DNA from: Trinickia soli
GTDB taxonomy: Bacteria; Pseudomonadota; Gammaproteobacteria; Burkholderiales; Burkholderiaceae
Length of the DNA stretch: 64,000 nt
Reading direction: 5' to 3'
Assembly (NCBI RefSeq): GCF_002879855.1
Contig: NZ_PNYB01000014.1
Span: 100,659-164,658, forward strand
Part shown: positions 1-8,305 of the stretch, one piece after another
How positions within the stretch are numbered: position 1 is the stretch's first letter
How the letters are laid out: each line of letters begins with the position of its first letter
The notes under the pieces: model-generated
Databases searched by the model: none
Told to the model about the DNA's origin: nothing
Seen by the model: only the letters and a program-made list of their open reading frames with translations
Position numbers and translations under genes: made by a program

Positions 1-1
1 T

Positions 2-124
2 CGTTACGATCGTTACGGACGCTCCCGCGATATGCGGCGCAAACAAGTCGGTCCGACCGATCAGGTCGGCACCGATGCGGATCGGGTAGGAGCGTTCGCC
101 GAGATCGACGTTGACGGTAATCAT
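2..124 (-). CDS. aroB: 3-dehydroquinate synthase, N-terminal fragment
   Basis: Only the first 41 codons lie in the window; the gene runs off the left edge. The start ([18 protein letters not shown]) is the usual N-terminus of AroB, which turns DAHP into 3-dehydroquinate in the shikimate pathway in the cytoplasm. Its ATG overlaps the aroK stop as ATGA, so the two are translationally coupled, as expected for the aroK-aroB pair. The downstream NAD- and metal-binding parts are not visible. Confidence 0.9.
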   Translation of the reverse strand, partial: MITVNVDLGERSYPIRIGADLIGRTDLFAPHIAGASVTIVT

Positions 125-672
125 GACTGTGTCTGCTTCGTAATGCCGGCCATCTCGAGCTGCATGAGCACCATGTTGACTAGCCCATTGACGGACGGCC
201 GCCCGGTTTCGACGATGAAGTGCGCGCATTCGCGATAAAGCGGATCGCGCTCGCTGTACAAGGCTTCGAGCTTCGCCTTGGGATCCTCTGTTTGCAGCAG
301 CGGACGGTTCTTGTCTTTCCGCGTGCGCAACCATAAATCGTGCGGGTTGGCGCGAAGATAAACGACCAGCCCGCGATCGTGCAGAAATGCCCGGTTTTCC
401 GGACGCAAGACCGCGCCGCCGCCTGTCGCCAACACAATGGCTTCGCGCGCCGACAGTTCCGCGATCACCTGTGCCTCGCGCTCGCGAAAGCCGGCCTCGC
501 CCTCGAGCTCGAATATGACGGGAATGCGTGCTCCCGTGCGGGCTTCGATTTCGTGATCGCTGTCGAAGAACGGGCGACCGAGCCGGCGCGCCACGGCGCG
601 GCCCACGGTGGTCTTACCTGCCCCCATGAGCCCCACGAAAAAAATGTTGGTGTTGGCGCCCCGCTCTTGCAA
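121..672 (-). CDS. aroK: shikimate kinase
   Basis: 183 residues, normal for the family. It phosphorylates shikimate at the 3-hydroxyl using ATP in aromatic amino acid synthesis. The P-loop GLMGAGKTT is near residues 14-22, the shikimate-binding DSDHEIE near 37, and the GGGAV motif near 84. The only reasonable start is TTG at 672: a stop lies six codons upstream in frame, a GAGGA ribosome site sits a few bases before it, and the next ATG is inside the P-loop. It follows pilQ by about 105 bases and overlaps aroB by four, so pil and aro genes may be co-transcribed. Confidence 0.93.
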   Translation of the reverse strand: MQERGANTNIFFVGLMGAGKTTVGRAVARRLGRPFFDSDHEIEARTGARIPVIFELEGEAGFREREAQVIAELSAREAIVLATGGGAVLRPENRAFLHDRGLVVYLRANPHDLWLRTRKDKNRPLLQTEDPKAKLEALYSERDPLYRECAHFIVETGRPSVNGLVNMVLMQLEMAGITKQTQS

Positions 673-777
673 CGTATCCTCTGCTCAATCCGCTATGGTT
701 CGTGGCGCAGCTTACTGGCAAAGCCGCCGCCTTGTCGAGTGCGCCGGCTCCCCGGGGGGCCCGGCCAGGCTTGCCGG

Positions 778-2418
778 TCAATCGGTCGGAACGATCCGCG
801 CCGTGATGAAAACGGCGAGTTCCGTGCGCTGCTCGCGCATCGCCCGATGGCGAAACAACGCGCCCAGCAGCGGTATTTTGCCTAACAGCGGCACACGCGT
901 CACATCGTCGCGATCCTGACTCTCATAAATGCCGCCTATCGAGAAGGTACCGCCATCCTCCACTTCTACCCGTGTGCGCACGTGTTTCGTGTCGATCGCA
1001 GGACCGCCGGCGGTCGGTTTGCCGACACTGTCTTTCGAGATATCGAGGTCGAGAATCACGCGCCCCGCGGGCGTGATGCGCGGTTCGACTTCGAGCTTCA
1101 GACTGGCGCGGCGAAACTGCACGCCCGACACGCCGTTGCGCACCTTGGCCTGATACGGCAGCTCGGTGCCCTGCTCGACGAGCGCCTTCGTTCGATCCGC
1201 CGTGACGATGCGCGGGCTCGACACGATCTGCCCCCGGCCCTGGGCCTCCAAAGCAGACAATTCCGCCGTCACGAGCCGCGTGGCGCCCGCGGCGAAAAGG
1301 GTCAGGCCGGCCGTCGCCGCCTCGACGCCGGCAATCGCGCGCGCCGAGACATCGTACACGACACCCTCTTTCCCGCCGCCGAGTCCCACCGAAGGGGGAT
1401 CGGCATCGGGCTTGACGCCTGCCGTTCGCATCGACAAGCGCGCGCCCAATTCACGCGAGAATCCGTGTTCACCCTCGACGATGCGCGCCTCGATCAATAC
1501 CTGGCGATTCGGCTTGTCGATTGCGTCGATCAGTTGCGCCACCTGATCGAGACGCGCGGCCAAATCGGTAACGAACAGCAGGTTCGTGCGCGTATCGGCC
1601 ATCGCAGCCCCGCGCTTGGACAGCACACGCTGCGCGCCAGGCGCCGTCAGCAGACGCTGAACCTCGTCGGCGCGTGGGTAGCTGAGCGCAAACGTTCGGC
1701 TCGCGAGCGGCTCGAGGTCCGCCGCGCGCGCATGCGCCTCGAAGCGCTGACGCTCGCGCGCCGCCAGTTCCGCCAGCGGGGCAACCCAGATCACATTGCC
1801 GCGCCGGGACATCGCCAAGCCATGCGCATCGAGCAACGCGTCGAATGCAGTGCGCCACGGCACGCCGTTGAGGCTTAGCGAGACAAGGCCGCGCACACGC
1901 TCGCCAGCCACGATGTTCAGGCCGGTGAAGCGCGCGAAGGCATCCAGCACATCGGCCAGCTCGGCGTTTTTGAACCGCATCGTGATCGGCCGCTCGACGT
2001 CGGTTTGGCCCCTCCACCCGGTGTTGACCATCACCCCATCGCTCATGCGAGCCGCGGGCGCCAGCGGCACCGGCGGCCCCTCGAGCACGGGGGCAGGCGG
2101 CCCGCCCTGGGCAGGCGCAACGGTGGGGCCGGCGCCGACGACTGGCGGCATGGGCCCGCTGGCGTCAGCCGAAGCTTCATCTTCATCGTATCCGCCGCTC
2201 TGCGCATCGCCCTCACCGCCAGGAAGCGGCGGCGCCCCCTCGTTGGGCCATGCGGAGCCGGATCGGCCTGCGTCGATATCGGCCAGCAACGCGGGCGGCA
2301 ACGGCGGCATCGGCGCCGGATTCTGCCCCACGGCGCTTGTCGATACAAACAACGCAGCCGCAAAGCCCGAATAACAGACGGCCCCCATGGCGCTCCGGCC
2401 TCGCAGGCGCATGCTCAT
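778..2418 (-). CDS. pilQ: type IV pilus secretin PilQ, short form
   Basis: 546 residues. This is the outer-membrane secretin through which type IV pili pass. A signal-peptide-like hydrophobic stretch (about 11-30) is followed by a Pro/Gly/Ala-rich linker (about 31-140), a secretin/TonB short N-terminal domain (about 144-215), a KH-like N1 domain (about 237-290) and the secretin core (about 296-546). The core carries QVLIEARIVEG and the C-terminal VPLLGKIPLLGALFR signature. Canonical PilQ is about 700 residues and has AMIN domains before the short N-terminal domain; none is visible here, only the low-complexity linker. Its ATG overlaps the previous gene's stop (ATGA). It is the last gene of the pilMN(OP)Q set. 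Confidence 0.92.
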   Translation of the reverse strand: MSMRLRGRSAMGAVCYSGFAAALFVSTSAVGQNPAPMPPLPPALLADIDAGRSGSAWPNEGAPPLPGGEGDAQSGGYDEDEASADASGPMPPVVGAGPTVAPAQGGPPAPVLEGPPVPLAPAARMSDGVMVNTGWRGQTDVERPITMRFKNAELADVLDAFARFTGLNIVAGERVRGLVSLSLNGVPWRTAFDALLDAHGLAMSRRGNVIWVAPLAELAARERQRFEAHARAADLEPLASRTFALSYPRADEVQRLLTAPGAQRVLSKRGAAMADTRTNLLFVTDLAARLDQVAQLIDAIDKPNRQVLIEARIVEGEHGFSRELGARLSMRTAGVKPDADPPSVGLGGGKEGVVYDVSARAIAGVEAATAGLTLFAAGATRLVTAELSALEAQGRGQIVSSPRIVTADRTKALVEQGTELPYQAKVRNGVSGVQFRRASLKLEVEPRITPAGRVILDLDISKDSVGKPTAGGPAIDTKHVRTRVEVEDGGTFSIGGIYESQDRDDVTRVPLLGKIPLLGALFRHRAMREQRTELAVFITARIVPTD

Positions 2419-3365
2419 CGCGCATCCTCCGGCAGCACGGCGCGGCGAGCGCCGTCCCGGCCCGCCAATGTCACGCCGTGAACGTCGATTTGAACGACTC
2501 GCTCTGCGCCCAACGTCTGCCCGGGCTCGACGACGGCCGCCGGTACGCCGCCACCCTCGAACAGCGCGAGCGAATGCAACTCGTCGAGCACAAAGCCCGC
2601 CAGACGGGCCGTCGATGCACCTCCTTGCGCACTCGCCCGCGCAATGCCGAAGGGATCGATCGATGATCGCCGCTTATCGCCGACCGCTGCGCCAGATGCG
2701 ACTTGCCCGTAGGTCGCAGGCGCGGGATGCGCCGGCAATGCATCGAAGACGTCTAACGTTGTGGCGAACGATAGCGCATCGGATTCGCGCTTGACGCTGA
2801 GCGCCGCCGGGACGACAAGCATCGGCAACGTCGAGAGTCCCTGCAAAAAAGCATGCAAAGAGACGAAATCCGCCCGCCCATCCATGCGCAGTGCGCGTTG
2901 CGCGGCTTTGCCTCGCCCGCTCGTGGGCATAACGGCCTCCGGCGCAGGCTCCAGCGTGCGCAACGTCACGTCCGTACGGCTTGCAAGATCGGCCACGGCC
3001 CGCCACTCACGACCCGACGTGCGCCCGATGGACTCGGCCGACGCCTGCCTGCCTGAATCGAAAGACCTGCGCATTTGCGGCAATCGCGCGATCCGCGCAC
3101 GCCCCTCTCGCAATCGCTGCTCGAGCGCATCGATGGCGGCTGTACTCGTCGCGCGGCCATTGAGATCGAGTGCGCGGCAAGCGTAAGCCGCAAGCGCAAA
3201 GGCAAACGCCGCCAGCGCCACGCACGCCATGAGACGGCGCGTCAGGTTCCACCGTTGCGCTGGGGCACGCAGCGAAGCAACGGCGCGAGCGAAGCGCTGG
3301 TCCGCCGAAAATCCTGCTGGGACACGACCGATGCGCTCCAGACCGCTTAGCAGCGCCTCTTTCAT
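2415..3365 (-). CDS. PilO-PilP fusion, pilus alignment subcomplex
   Basis: 316 residues in one uninterrupted frame. The N-terminal half has a single membrane segment (about 45-65), a short coiled coil and a PilO-like periplasmic domain ending near LDVFDA. The C-terminal ~95 residues, starting near DPFGIARA, contain RLAGFVLDELHSLALFEGGG and a following beta-rich stretch that match the PilP homology domain. PilP is normally a separate lipoprotein; here there is no lipobox and the domain is tethered by the PilO membrane helix. The start at 3365 is chosen because ATG overlaps the pilN stop as ATGA; the frame stays open upstream but that part is antisense-like filler within pilN. I cannot tell whether the fusion is lineage-wide. 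Confidence 0.8.
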   Translation of the reverse strand: MKEALLSGLERIGRVPAGFSADQRFARAVASLRAPAQRWNLTRRLMACVALAAFAFALAAYACRALDLNGRATSTAAIDALEQRLREGRARIARLPQMRRSFDSGRQASAESIGRTSGREWRAVADLASRTDVTLRTLEPAPEAVMPTSGRGKAAQRALRMDGRADFVSLHAFLQGLSTLPMLVVPAALSVKRESDALSFATTLDVFDALPAHPAPATYGQVASGAAVGDKRRSSIDPFGIARASAQGGASTARLAGFVLDELHSLALFEGGGVPAAVVEPGQTLGAERVVQIDVHGVTLAGRDGARRAVLPEDAR

Positions 3366-4027
3366 CCGTCGCTCCTCTCGCCAGCCCGAGGGGCGCGGCC
3401 GCGCTGGCCATGAGCCGTTCGCCGCAAGGGCGATGACTGTTCGGCATCGCTCCATCGAAACCGCACGACGGCCTCCACGGGCCGCCGCGCCTCGCCTCCG
3501 CTCGTCGTGGCAATCAATTTGAGATCGCCGATTTCGGCCGGCTTCGCCCCGGCGATCGGGGGCAATCGCTCGGCCCAAGCGGCGGCCGACAGGCTATCTA
3601 CCGCGTTCAGGTGCAACTCGATGTCGTCGGTTCGCAGCTGCAGCCGGCTGACGGTCACGCCCGCGTGCGCCTCGCGGCTCAGTGCTTCAAGCAGCGAGAG
3701 CAGCGCGACGTAAGGCTGCGTGCGCTGTTGCACCTCGCGCTCGCGCGCCCGCATGCTTTCCGCCGCTTGCTCGAGCCGCGCGTATTCGGCCATCGAGGGC
3801 GCGAGCTGCGCCCACTCCCGCTCGAGCCGCGTGCGTCGTTCGTCGAGCGCGCCGACCATCGCCCACCCAACGGCGGCCAATGCACCCATGAGCACCGCTG
3901 CCGCGCCTTCGATCAAGCTGCGCCGACGACGCCGGCGCGTGCTCCATACGCCACACGCCAACGGCTCGCGGCCGGATGCGCCGCCCGGGCCATCTTTGTC
4001 CAAGCATCCCGCTGCAATGGCGTTCAT
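3362..4027 (-). CDS. pilN: PilN-like pilus inner-membrane assembly protein
   Basis: 221 residues. A basic cytoplasmic N-terminus with an Arg cluster (RRRRRR) is followed by one membrane helix (about 45-65), a coiled coil (about 66-105) and a periplasmic ferredoxin-like domain. PilN links cytoplasmic PilM to PilO/PilP in the alignment complex. The usual N-terminal NLLP motif that docks in PilM is not visible; the cytoplasmic tail instead begins MNAIAAGCLDKDG. The start at 4027 is set by the ATGA overlap with pilM. Assignment rests on topology and position in the operon more than on sequence identity. Confidence 0.75.
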   Translation of the reverse strand: MNAIAAGCLDKDGPGGASGREPLACGVWSTRRRRRRSLIEGAAAVLMGALAAVGWAMVGALDERRTRLEREWAQLAPSMAEYARLEQAAESMRAREREVQQRTQPYVALLSLLEALSREAHAGVTVSRLQLRTDDIELHLNAVDSLSAAAWAERLPPIAGAKPAEIGDLKLIATTSGGEARRPVEAVVRFRWSDAEQSSPLRRTAHGQRGRAPRAGERSDG

Positions 4028-4848
4028 TCGAGCACCCCATGCAACGCCAATCCAAAGGCAACGGCGAAGCTCGCGGCGCGTTCGGCATCGGCAGGCGCAG
4101 CGAATCTGCCTCCGTCGAAACAGAACGATGCGCAGCCGAACGGCTCGACGAGACATCCGAGACAGTCGCCGATATCGGGCAGTGTCAATCCCACGCGCGC
4201 GAGCAACCCCAAGTCGCCGCCCACCAGCGCCCTCTCGAGCCCCGCGGTCGATGCGAGCGCACGGAGCGCCGATTCGAGATCCGCCTGACCGCCGCCGGGG
4301 AAACGGATGCTCGCTTCGATCATGCCCTCGGCGACGCGCCACCCATAAACACCGTCGGCCCCAGCCCACACCGCGGCGTAACGGTCGACCCGTCGCAATG
4401 AATGCTCCGCTGCGTACGCAAGTCCGCGCAAAGCTGCGAGCGGCTCGCCGTCGATCGCGGCCAATGCGATGCCGGCTGCCGCGGCAACCTCCGCCCGCTC
4501 TTCCAACTGACGCCGTGACGCCACGCGAAGCGTCGCGCTCGACTCCCTCTGCGTTGCTGGCGCGCTTGCTGGAACCGCCATCGCACAGGGCATTGCGCGC
4601 ATCACGCGCCGCCGCGGCCATCGGGCGCAAAGCGAAGACAGGGCCGCGGCCACCGCCGCCCGATTGACGAGATGCGCACCGGACACCGAGCCAGGGGCCA
4701 GCGGCGCAATGCCGAGCCACTCGACGCGAACGGGCAGATCAGATCTGCCCTTGCGGCTCGCGATGACGAGCCGCACTTCGGTCGGACTCACGTCGATGCC
4801 GGCCCCGAAGCGGCGCGCGGCAGACAGCAGTTTGTTTCTCATCAGCAT
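4024..4848 (-). CDS. pilM: PilM-like actin-fold pilus assembly protein
   Basis: 274 residues against about 350 for typical PilM. It starts with an actin-like phosphate-1 stretch (GIDVSPTEVRLVIAS, about 16-30) and has a Gly-rich segment near 240 and a second near the C-terminus. It is the first gene of the pilus set and is cytoplasmic. GGGGAAA lies before the ATG at 4848; a second in-frame ATG two codons in is possible. Divergent from and shorter than family norms, so the function is inferred mainly from the operon. Confidence 0.72.
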   Translation of the reverse strand: MLMRNKLLSAARRFGAGIDVSPTEVRLVIASRKGRSDLPVRVEWLGIAPLAPGSVSGAHLVNRAAVAAALSSLCARWPRRRVMRAMPCAMAVPASAPATQRESSATLRVASRRQLEERAEVAAAAGIALAAIDGEPLAALRGLAYAAEHSLRRVDRYAAVWAGADGVYGWRVAEGMIEASIRFPGGGQADLESALRALASTAGLERALVGGDLGLLARVGLTLPDIGDCLGCLVEPFGCASFCFDGGRFAAPADAERAASFAVAFGLALHGVLE

Positions 4849-5029
4849 GGCATTTCCCCGCAGCAGCCGGGCCGTCGATATGAGCGGCCAACACGGCGTG
4901 CTGCGACGAAATTGTGCGAATCGAACCGTTGCGCGAGTACTCGACCGAATGGCTAATGCCGCCGCGGCCGCGGACGTCCCGGTGTCCGGATTGGCCGTTA
5001 AGCCAAACGAAAGGCGTGGCAGGCGCCGC

Positions 5030-5035
5030 TATAAT
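5030..5035 (+). promoter_or_regulatory. probable -10 element of mrcA
   Basis: A perfect TATAAT lies 27 bases before the mrcA ATG in the 213-base divergent gap with pilM. No convincing -35 hexamer sits 16-18 bases upstream, so the site is only a candidate. Confidence 0.4.
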
Positions 5036-5061
5036 CCCGGCCATCGCAAGTCAGCTTCGCT

Positions 5062-7494
5062 ATGGATTCACGCCTGCCCTCGCCCAACGCCTCACCTCCC
5101 GTTCCCTCGCAGCCACCGAAGCGCCGCAGGCGCTGGGCGGTCAAGCTCGCTCTCTCGTTCGCTGGGGCGCTCGCCGCCATGTGCGCCTGCGCAGGACTGG
5201 TGCTGCTTTACGCACTTATCGTCGCGGCACCGCAACTGCCGTCGCTCAGCGCGCTCACGGACTATCGACCCAAAGTCCCGCTGCGCATTTACACCGCCGA
5301 TCACGTTCTGATCGGCGAATTCGGCGAGGAACGCCGCGACGTCGTTCGCATTGAAGCTGTCCCTGTCTTTTTGAGACAAGCGATTCTCGCCATCGAAGAC
5401 GCGCGCTTCTACGACCACGGCGGAGTTGACGTCACGGGCGTGCTGCGCGCTGGCATGTCGGCGCTGACGAACGGGCGAGCGACGCAGGGCGCGAGCACGA
5501 TCACGATGCAGGTGGCGCGGAATTTCTTCTTGTCGAGCGAGAAGACATACACACGCAAGATTTACGAGATGATGCTTGCGTACAAGATCGAGCGGGAACT
5601 GACGAAGGATCAGATCCTCGAGGTCTACATGAATCAGATTTATCTCGGGCAGCGCGCGTACGGCTTCGCGTCCGCAGCGCGCGTCTACTTCGGCAAAGAC
5701 ATCCGCCACATCACGCTGGCCGAGGCGGCGATGCTCGCCGGTTTGCCCAAGGCGCCATCGGCGTACAACCCGATCGTGAATCCCCAGCGCGCGAGATTGC
5801 GCCAGCGGTACATCCTGCAGCGCATGCTTGAGCTTCATGAGATTACGCGTGCGCAGTATGACGGCGCGATCGCCGAACCGCTCGTATTGGCTGGCGCGCC
5901 GGCGCAGCAGTTCAGCGTGCATGCGGAGTACGTTGCCGAAATGGTGCGCCAGGCCATGGTCGCGCAGTATCGGGAGGAGGCCTATACCCGCGGCCTGAAC
6001 ATCGTCACGACGATCGATTCGGGCGATCAGGATGCAGCCTATCGCGCGCTGCGCAGGGGACTCATGACCTACGACAGCCGGCGAGGGTATCGAGGTCCCG
6101 AGGGCCAGCTCGCACTGCCCGCCGCCCCTGGTGCACGCGCCGACGCAATCGCTGCGGCGCTGGAGAAGCACCCCGACAACGGAGAGATCGTCGCAGGCGT
6201 CGTCGTTTCCGCGAACCCGGGCGAAGTGCAAGCGGTTCTGTCCAATGGCGTCACGGCAAAGATCAGCGGCGACGGATTGCGCTTCGCTGCGGCTTCGCTC
6301 TCCCCGCGCGCGCCAGCGGCGGCCGGCATTCGACCGGGCTCGATCGTGCGCCTCGTCAAAGACGATGCGGGGGCCTGGTCGATCGTCCAATTGCCGCAGG
6401 TCGAAGGCGCCTTCGTTTCGATCGTGCCGCAGGATGGAGCCATCCGTTCGCTCGTGGGCGGCTTCGACTTCGGCAAGAGCAAATTCAATCACGTCACACA
6501 GGCGTGGCGTCAGCCCGGTTCGAGCTTCAAGCCATTCATCTATTCGGCTTCGCTCGACAAAGGCCTCGGGCCGGCGACGATCATCAACGACGCGCCGCTC
6601 TTTTTCAGTGCGGCCGAAACGGGCGGCCAGCCGTGGGAACCGAAAAACTACGGGGGCCGTTTCGATGGCCCGATGACGATGCGCACGGCATTGCAGAAGT
6701 CCCGCAACCTCGTTTCGATCCGGATCCTCGCGCACATCGGCACCCATTACGCGCAGCAATACATCACGCGCTTCGGGTTCGACGCAGATAAACACCCTGC
6801 CTATTTGCCGATGGCGCTCGGCGCGGGTCTCGTGACGCCGCTGCAAATGGCCGGTGCTTACTCCGTGTTCGCCAACGGCGGCTATCGCGTGAACCCGTAT
6901 CTCATCTCAGAGGTGACCGATCAAGACGGCGTCGTGCTCGCACGCGCGCAACCGATCGTCGCAGAGCGCGACGCGCCCCGCGCGATCGATGCGCGCAACG
7001 ACTATGTGATGAACAGCCTGCTGCAAAGTGTCGCCCAACGTGGAACGGGCGCGAAATCGAATCAGTTGGGGCGCAAGGACCTCGCCGGCAAAACGGGAAC
7101 CACGAACGATTCTCGCGACGCCTGGTTCGCGGGTTATCAGCACTCGCTCGCCGCGATTGCGTGGATCGGCTACGACGCGCCGCGCAGCCTCGGCGATCGC
7201 GAAACGGGCGGCGGGCTCGCTTTGCCGGTTTGGATGGACTACATGCGGCAAGCGCTGACAGGGGTGCCCGAATATGAAATGCCAATGCCTTCGGATGTCA
7301 TACCGATAGGCGGTGAACTGTACTTCGACACGTTCTTGCCGGGACAGGGCTTCGTTCACGCCGTCGGCGTCAGCGAAGCCGCGTTGCATGCGCAAGAGAA
7401 TGCCATAGGCCCGGTTGCCGAAGCAGCAGATCAGCATACGCCGGCAGCGGTGAGCGAGCCTGCGGCTGCGTCGGCCACTGTCGCCGAACAGTAG
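5062..7494 (+). CDS. mrcA: penicillin-binding protein 1A, bifunctional peptidoglycan synthase
   Basis: 810 residues. It polymerises lipid II and cross-links peptides in the periplasm. It has a cytoplasmic N-terminus, one membrane anchor (about 30-55), a GT51 glycosyltransferase domain with EDARFYDHGG and GASTITMQVARN, an OB-like insert, and a transpeptidase domain with SxxK (GSSFKP), SRN and KTGTTN. The C-terminus is an Ala/Glu-rich tail. It is divergent from pilM, the usual pil/ponA arrangement in proteobacteria. The start matches the length and the first hydrophobic segment; no strong ribosome site is seen. Confidence 0.95.
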   Translation: MDSRLPSPNASPPVPSQPPKRRRRWAVKLALSFAGALAAMCACAGLVLLYALIVAAPQLPSLSALTDYRPKVPLRIYTADHVLIGEFGEERRDVVRIEAVPVFLRQAILAIEDARFYDHGGVDVTGVLRAGMSALTNGRATQGASTITMQVARNFFLSSEKTYTRKIYEMMLAYKIERELTKDQILEVYMNQIYLGQRAYGFASAARVYFGKDIRHITLAEAAMLAGLPKAPSAYNPIVNPQRARLRQRYILQRMLELHEITRAQYDGAIAEPLVLAGAPAQQFSVHAEYVAEMVRQAMVAQYREEAYTRGLNIVTTIDSGDQDAAYRALRRGLMTYDSRRGYRGPEGQLALPAAPGARADAIAAALEKHPDNGEIVAGVVVSANPGEVQAVLSNGVTAKISGDGLRFAAASLSPRAPAAAGIRPGSIVRLVKDDAGAWSIVQLPQVEGAFVSIVPQDGAIRSLVGGFDFGKSKFNHVTQAWRQPGSSFKPFIYSASLDKGLGPATIINDAPLFFSAAETGGQPWEPKNYGGRFDGPMTMRTALQKSRNLVSIRILAHIGTHYAQQYITRFGFDADKHPAYLPMALGAGLVTPLQMAGAYSVFANGGYRVNPYLISEVTDQDGVVLARAQPIVAERDAPRAIDARNDYVMNSLLQSVAQRGTGAKSNQLGRKDLAGKTGTTNDSRDAWFAGYQHSLAAIAWIGYDAPRSLGDRETGGGLALPVWMDYMRQALTGVPEYEMPMPSDVIPIGGELYFDTFLPGQGFVHAVGVSEAALHAQENAIGPVAEAADQHTPAAVSEPAAASATVAEQ

Positions 7495-7620
7495 CGGTGA
7501 ACGAGCGCGGATGTCAGACGCGCATCCGCGCCGGTTCAACGGCCGCTGCAAGCGCCAATGCCGCCGTAGCTCAAGCGCCGACGCATCGCCGGTCGTTACG
7601 CCGCCTTCCGCGCGAACGCG

Positions 7621-7938
7621 TCAAGCCAGGAAACGAACCGGCTCGCCGGCTTGCTGGGTGGCGTACTCGGACAACGCCTCGAAGAACTCGCGGCCGTTGC
7701 GCGTATCAAGCCACTGCGTACCGTCGAATCGGAAGTGAAAGCCGCCCGCTTTTGCGGCGATCCAGATTTCCTGCATCGGCGGCTGCAGGTTGACGATGAT
7801 CTTCGAACCGTTTTCGAATTCGAGCGTCAGCACGTTGCCGCTGCGCTCGATCTCGATGTCGGCGTCGATGTCGTCGGCAGCCTGCTCGATACGCGTGAGA
7901 ATGGCTTCGGCGCGGGCAAGGTAGTCGCTGTCGGTCAT
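7621..7938 (-). CDS. cyaY: frataxin-like iron-sulfur assembly regulator CyaY
   Basis: 105 residues, the normal size. It has the acidic first helix ([10 protein letters not shown]) and the beta sheet with [23 protein letters not shown], typical of bacterial frataxin, which binds iron and modulates IscS during Fe-S cluster assembly. It is convergent with mrcA and divergent from lptM across a 53-base gap. Confidence 0.95.
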   Translation of the reverse strand: MTDSDYLARAEAILTRIEQAADDIDADIEIERSGNVLTLEFENGSKIIVNLQPPMQEIWIAAKAGGFHFRFDGTQWLDTRNGREFFEALSEYATQQAGEPVRFLA

Positions 7939-7991
7939 GCTAAACTCCGCCGGTTAAACACATCACAGCTCTTGAGCTTTAAGAGACAGTC

Positions 7992-8291
7992 ATGCGAGTC
8001 GTTTTCAGGATGAGCGCGATTGTAGCGGCTTTGGCCGTTGCGACAAGCGTGGCGCTAACCGGCTGCGGTCAACGCGGGCCGCTCTATCTGCCGTCCGTTC
8101 CTCCACTGCCTGAAAAACCGGCGCTCAGGACAGAACCGTCGGCGTCGGATGCATCCGCGCATTCGCAGGGCGCGTCCGATGCGAATGCACCGCTCACGCT
8201 CGCGCCGGCCGACTCGCTCGGCGCGGCGCCAGGAGCCAAACGCCCGACACCCGCCGCCAACGCGGCGTCCAGCCCGGCATCCGATCAATAA
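7992..8291 (+). CDS. lptM: LptM-type small lipoprotein
   Basis: 99 residues with a type II signal peptide and the lipobox LTGC at about residues 20-23, followed by the family hallmark GQRGPLYLP. LptM (YifL) helps mature the LptD/E lipopolysaccharide translocon at the outer membrane. The C-terminus is an Ala/Pro/Ser-rich linker of no obvious fold. It lies 14 bases before lysA, the standard proteobacterial pairing. Confidence 0.85.
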   Translation: MRVVFRMSAIVAALAVATSVALTGCGQRGPLYLPSVPPLPEKPALRTEPSASDASAHSQGASDANAPLTLAPADSLGAAPGAKRPTPAANAASSPASDQ

Positions 8292-8305
8292 CGCAGGACT
8301 TCCGC

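Noticed and set aside
3366..3578. Upstream extension of the pilO-pilP frame by 71 codons
   Set aside because: It lies inside pilN, and the ATGA overlap at 3362-3365 gives a coupled start matching the rest of the operon.
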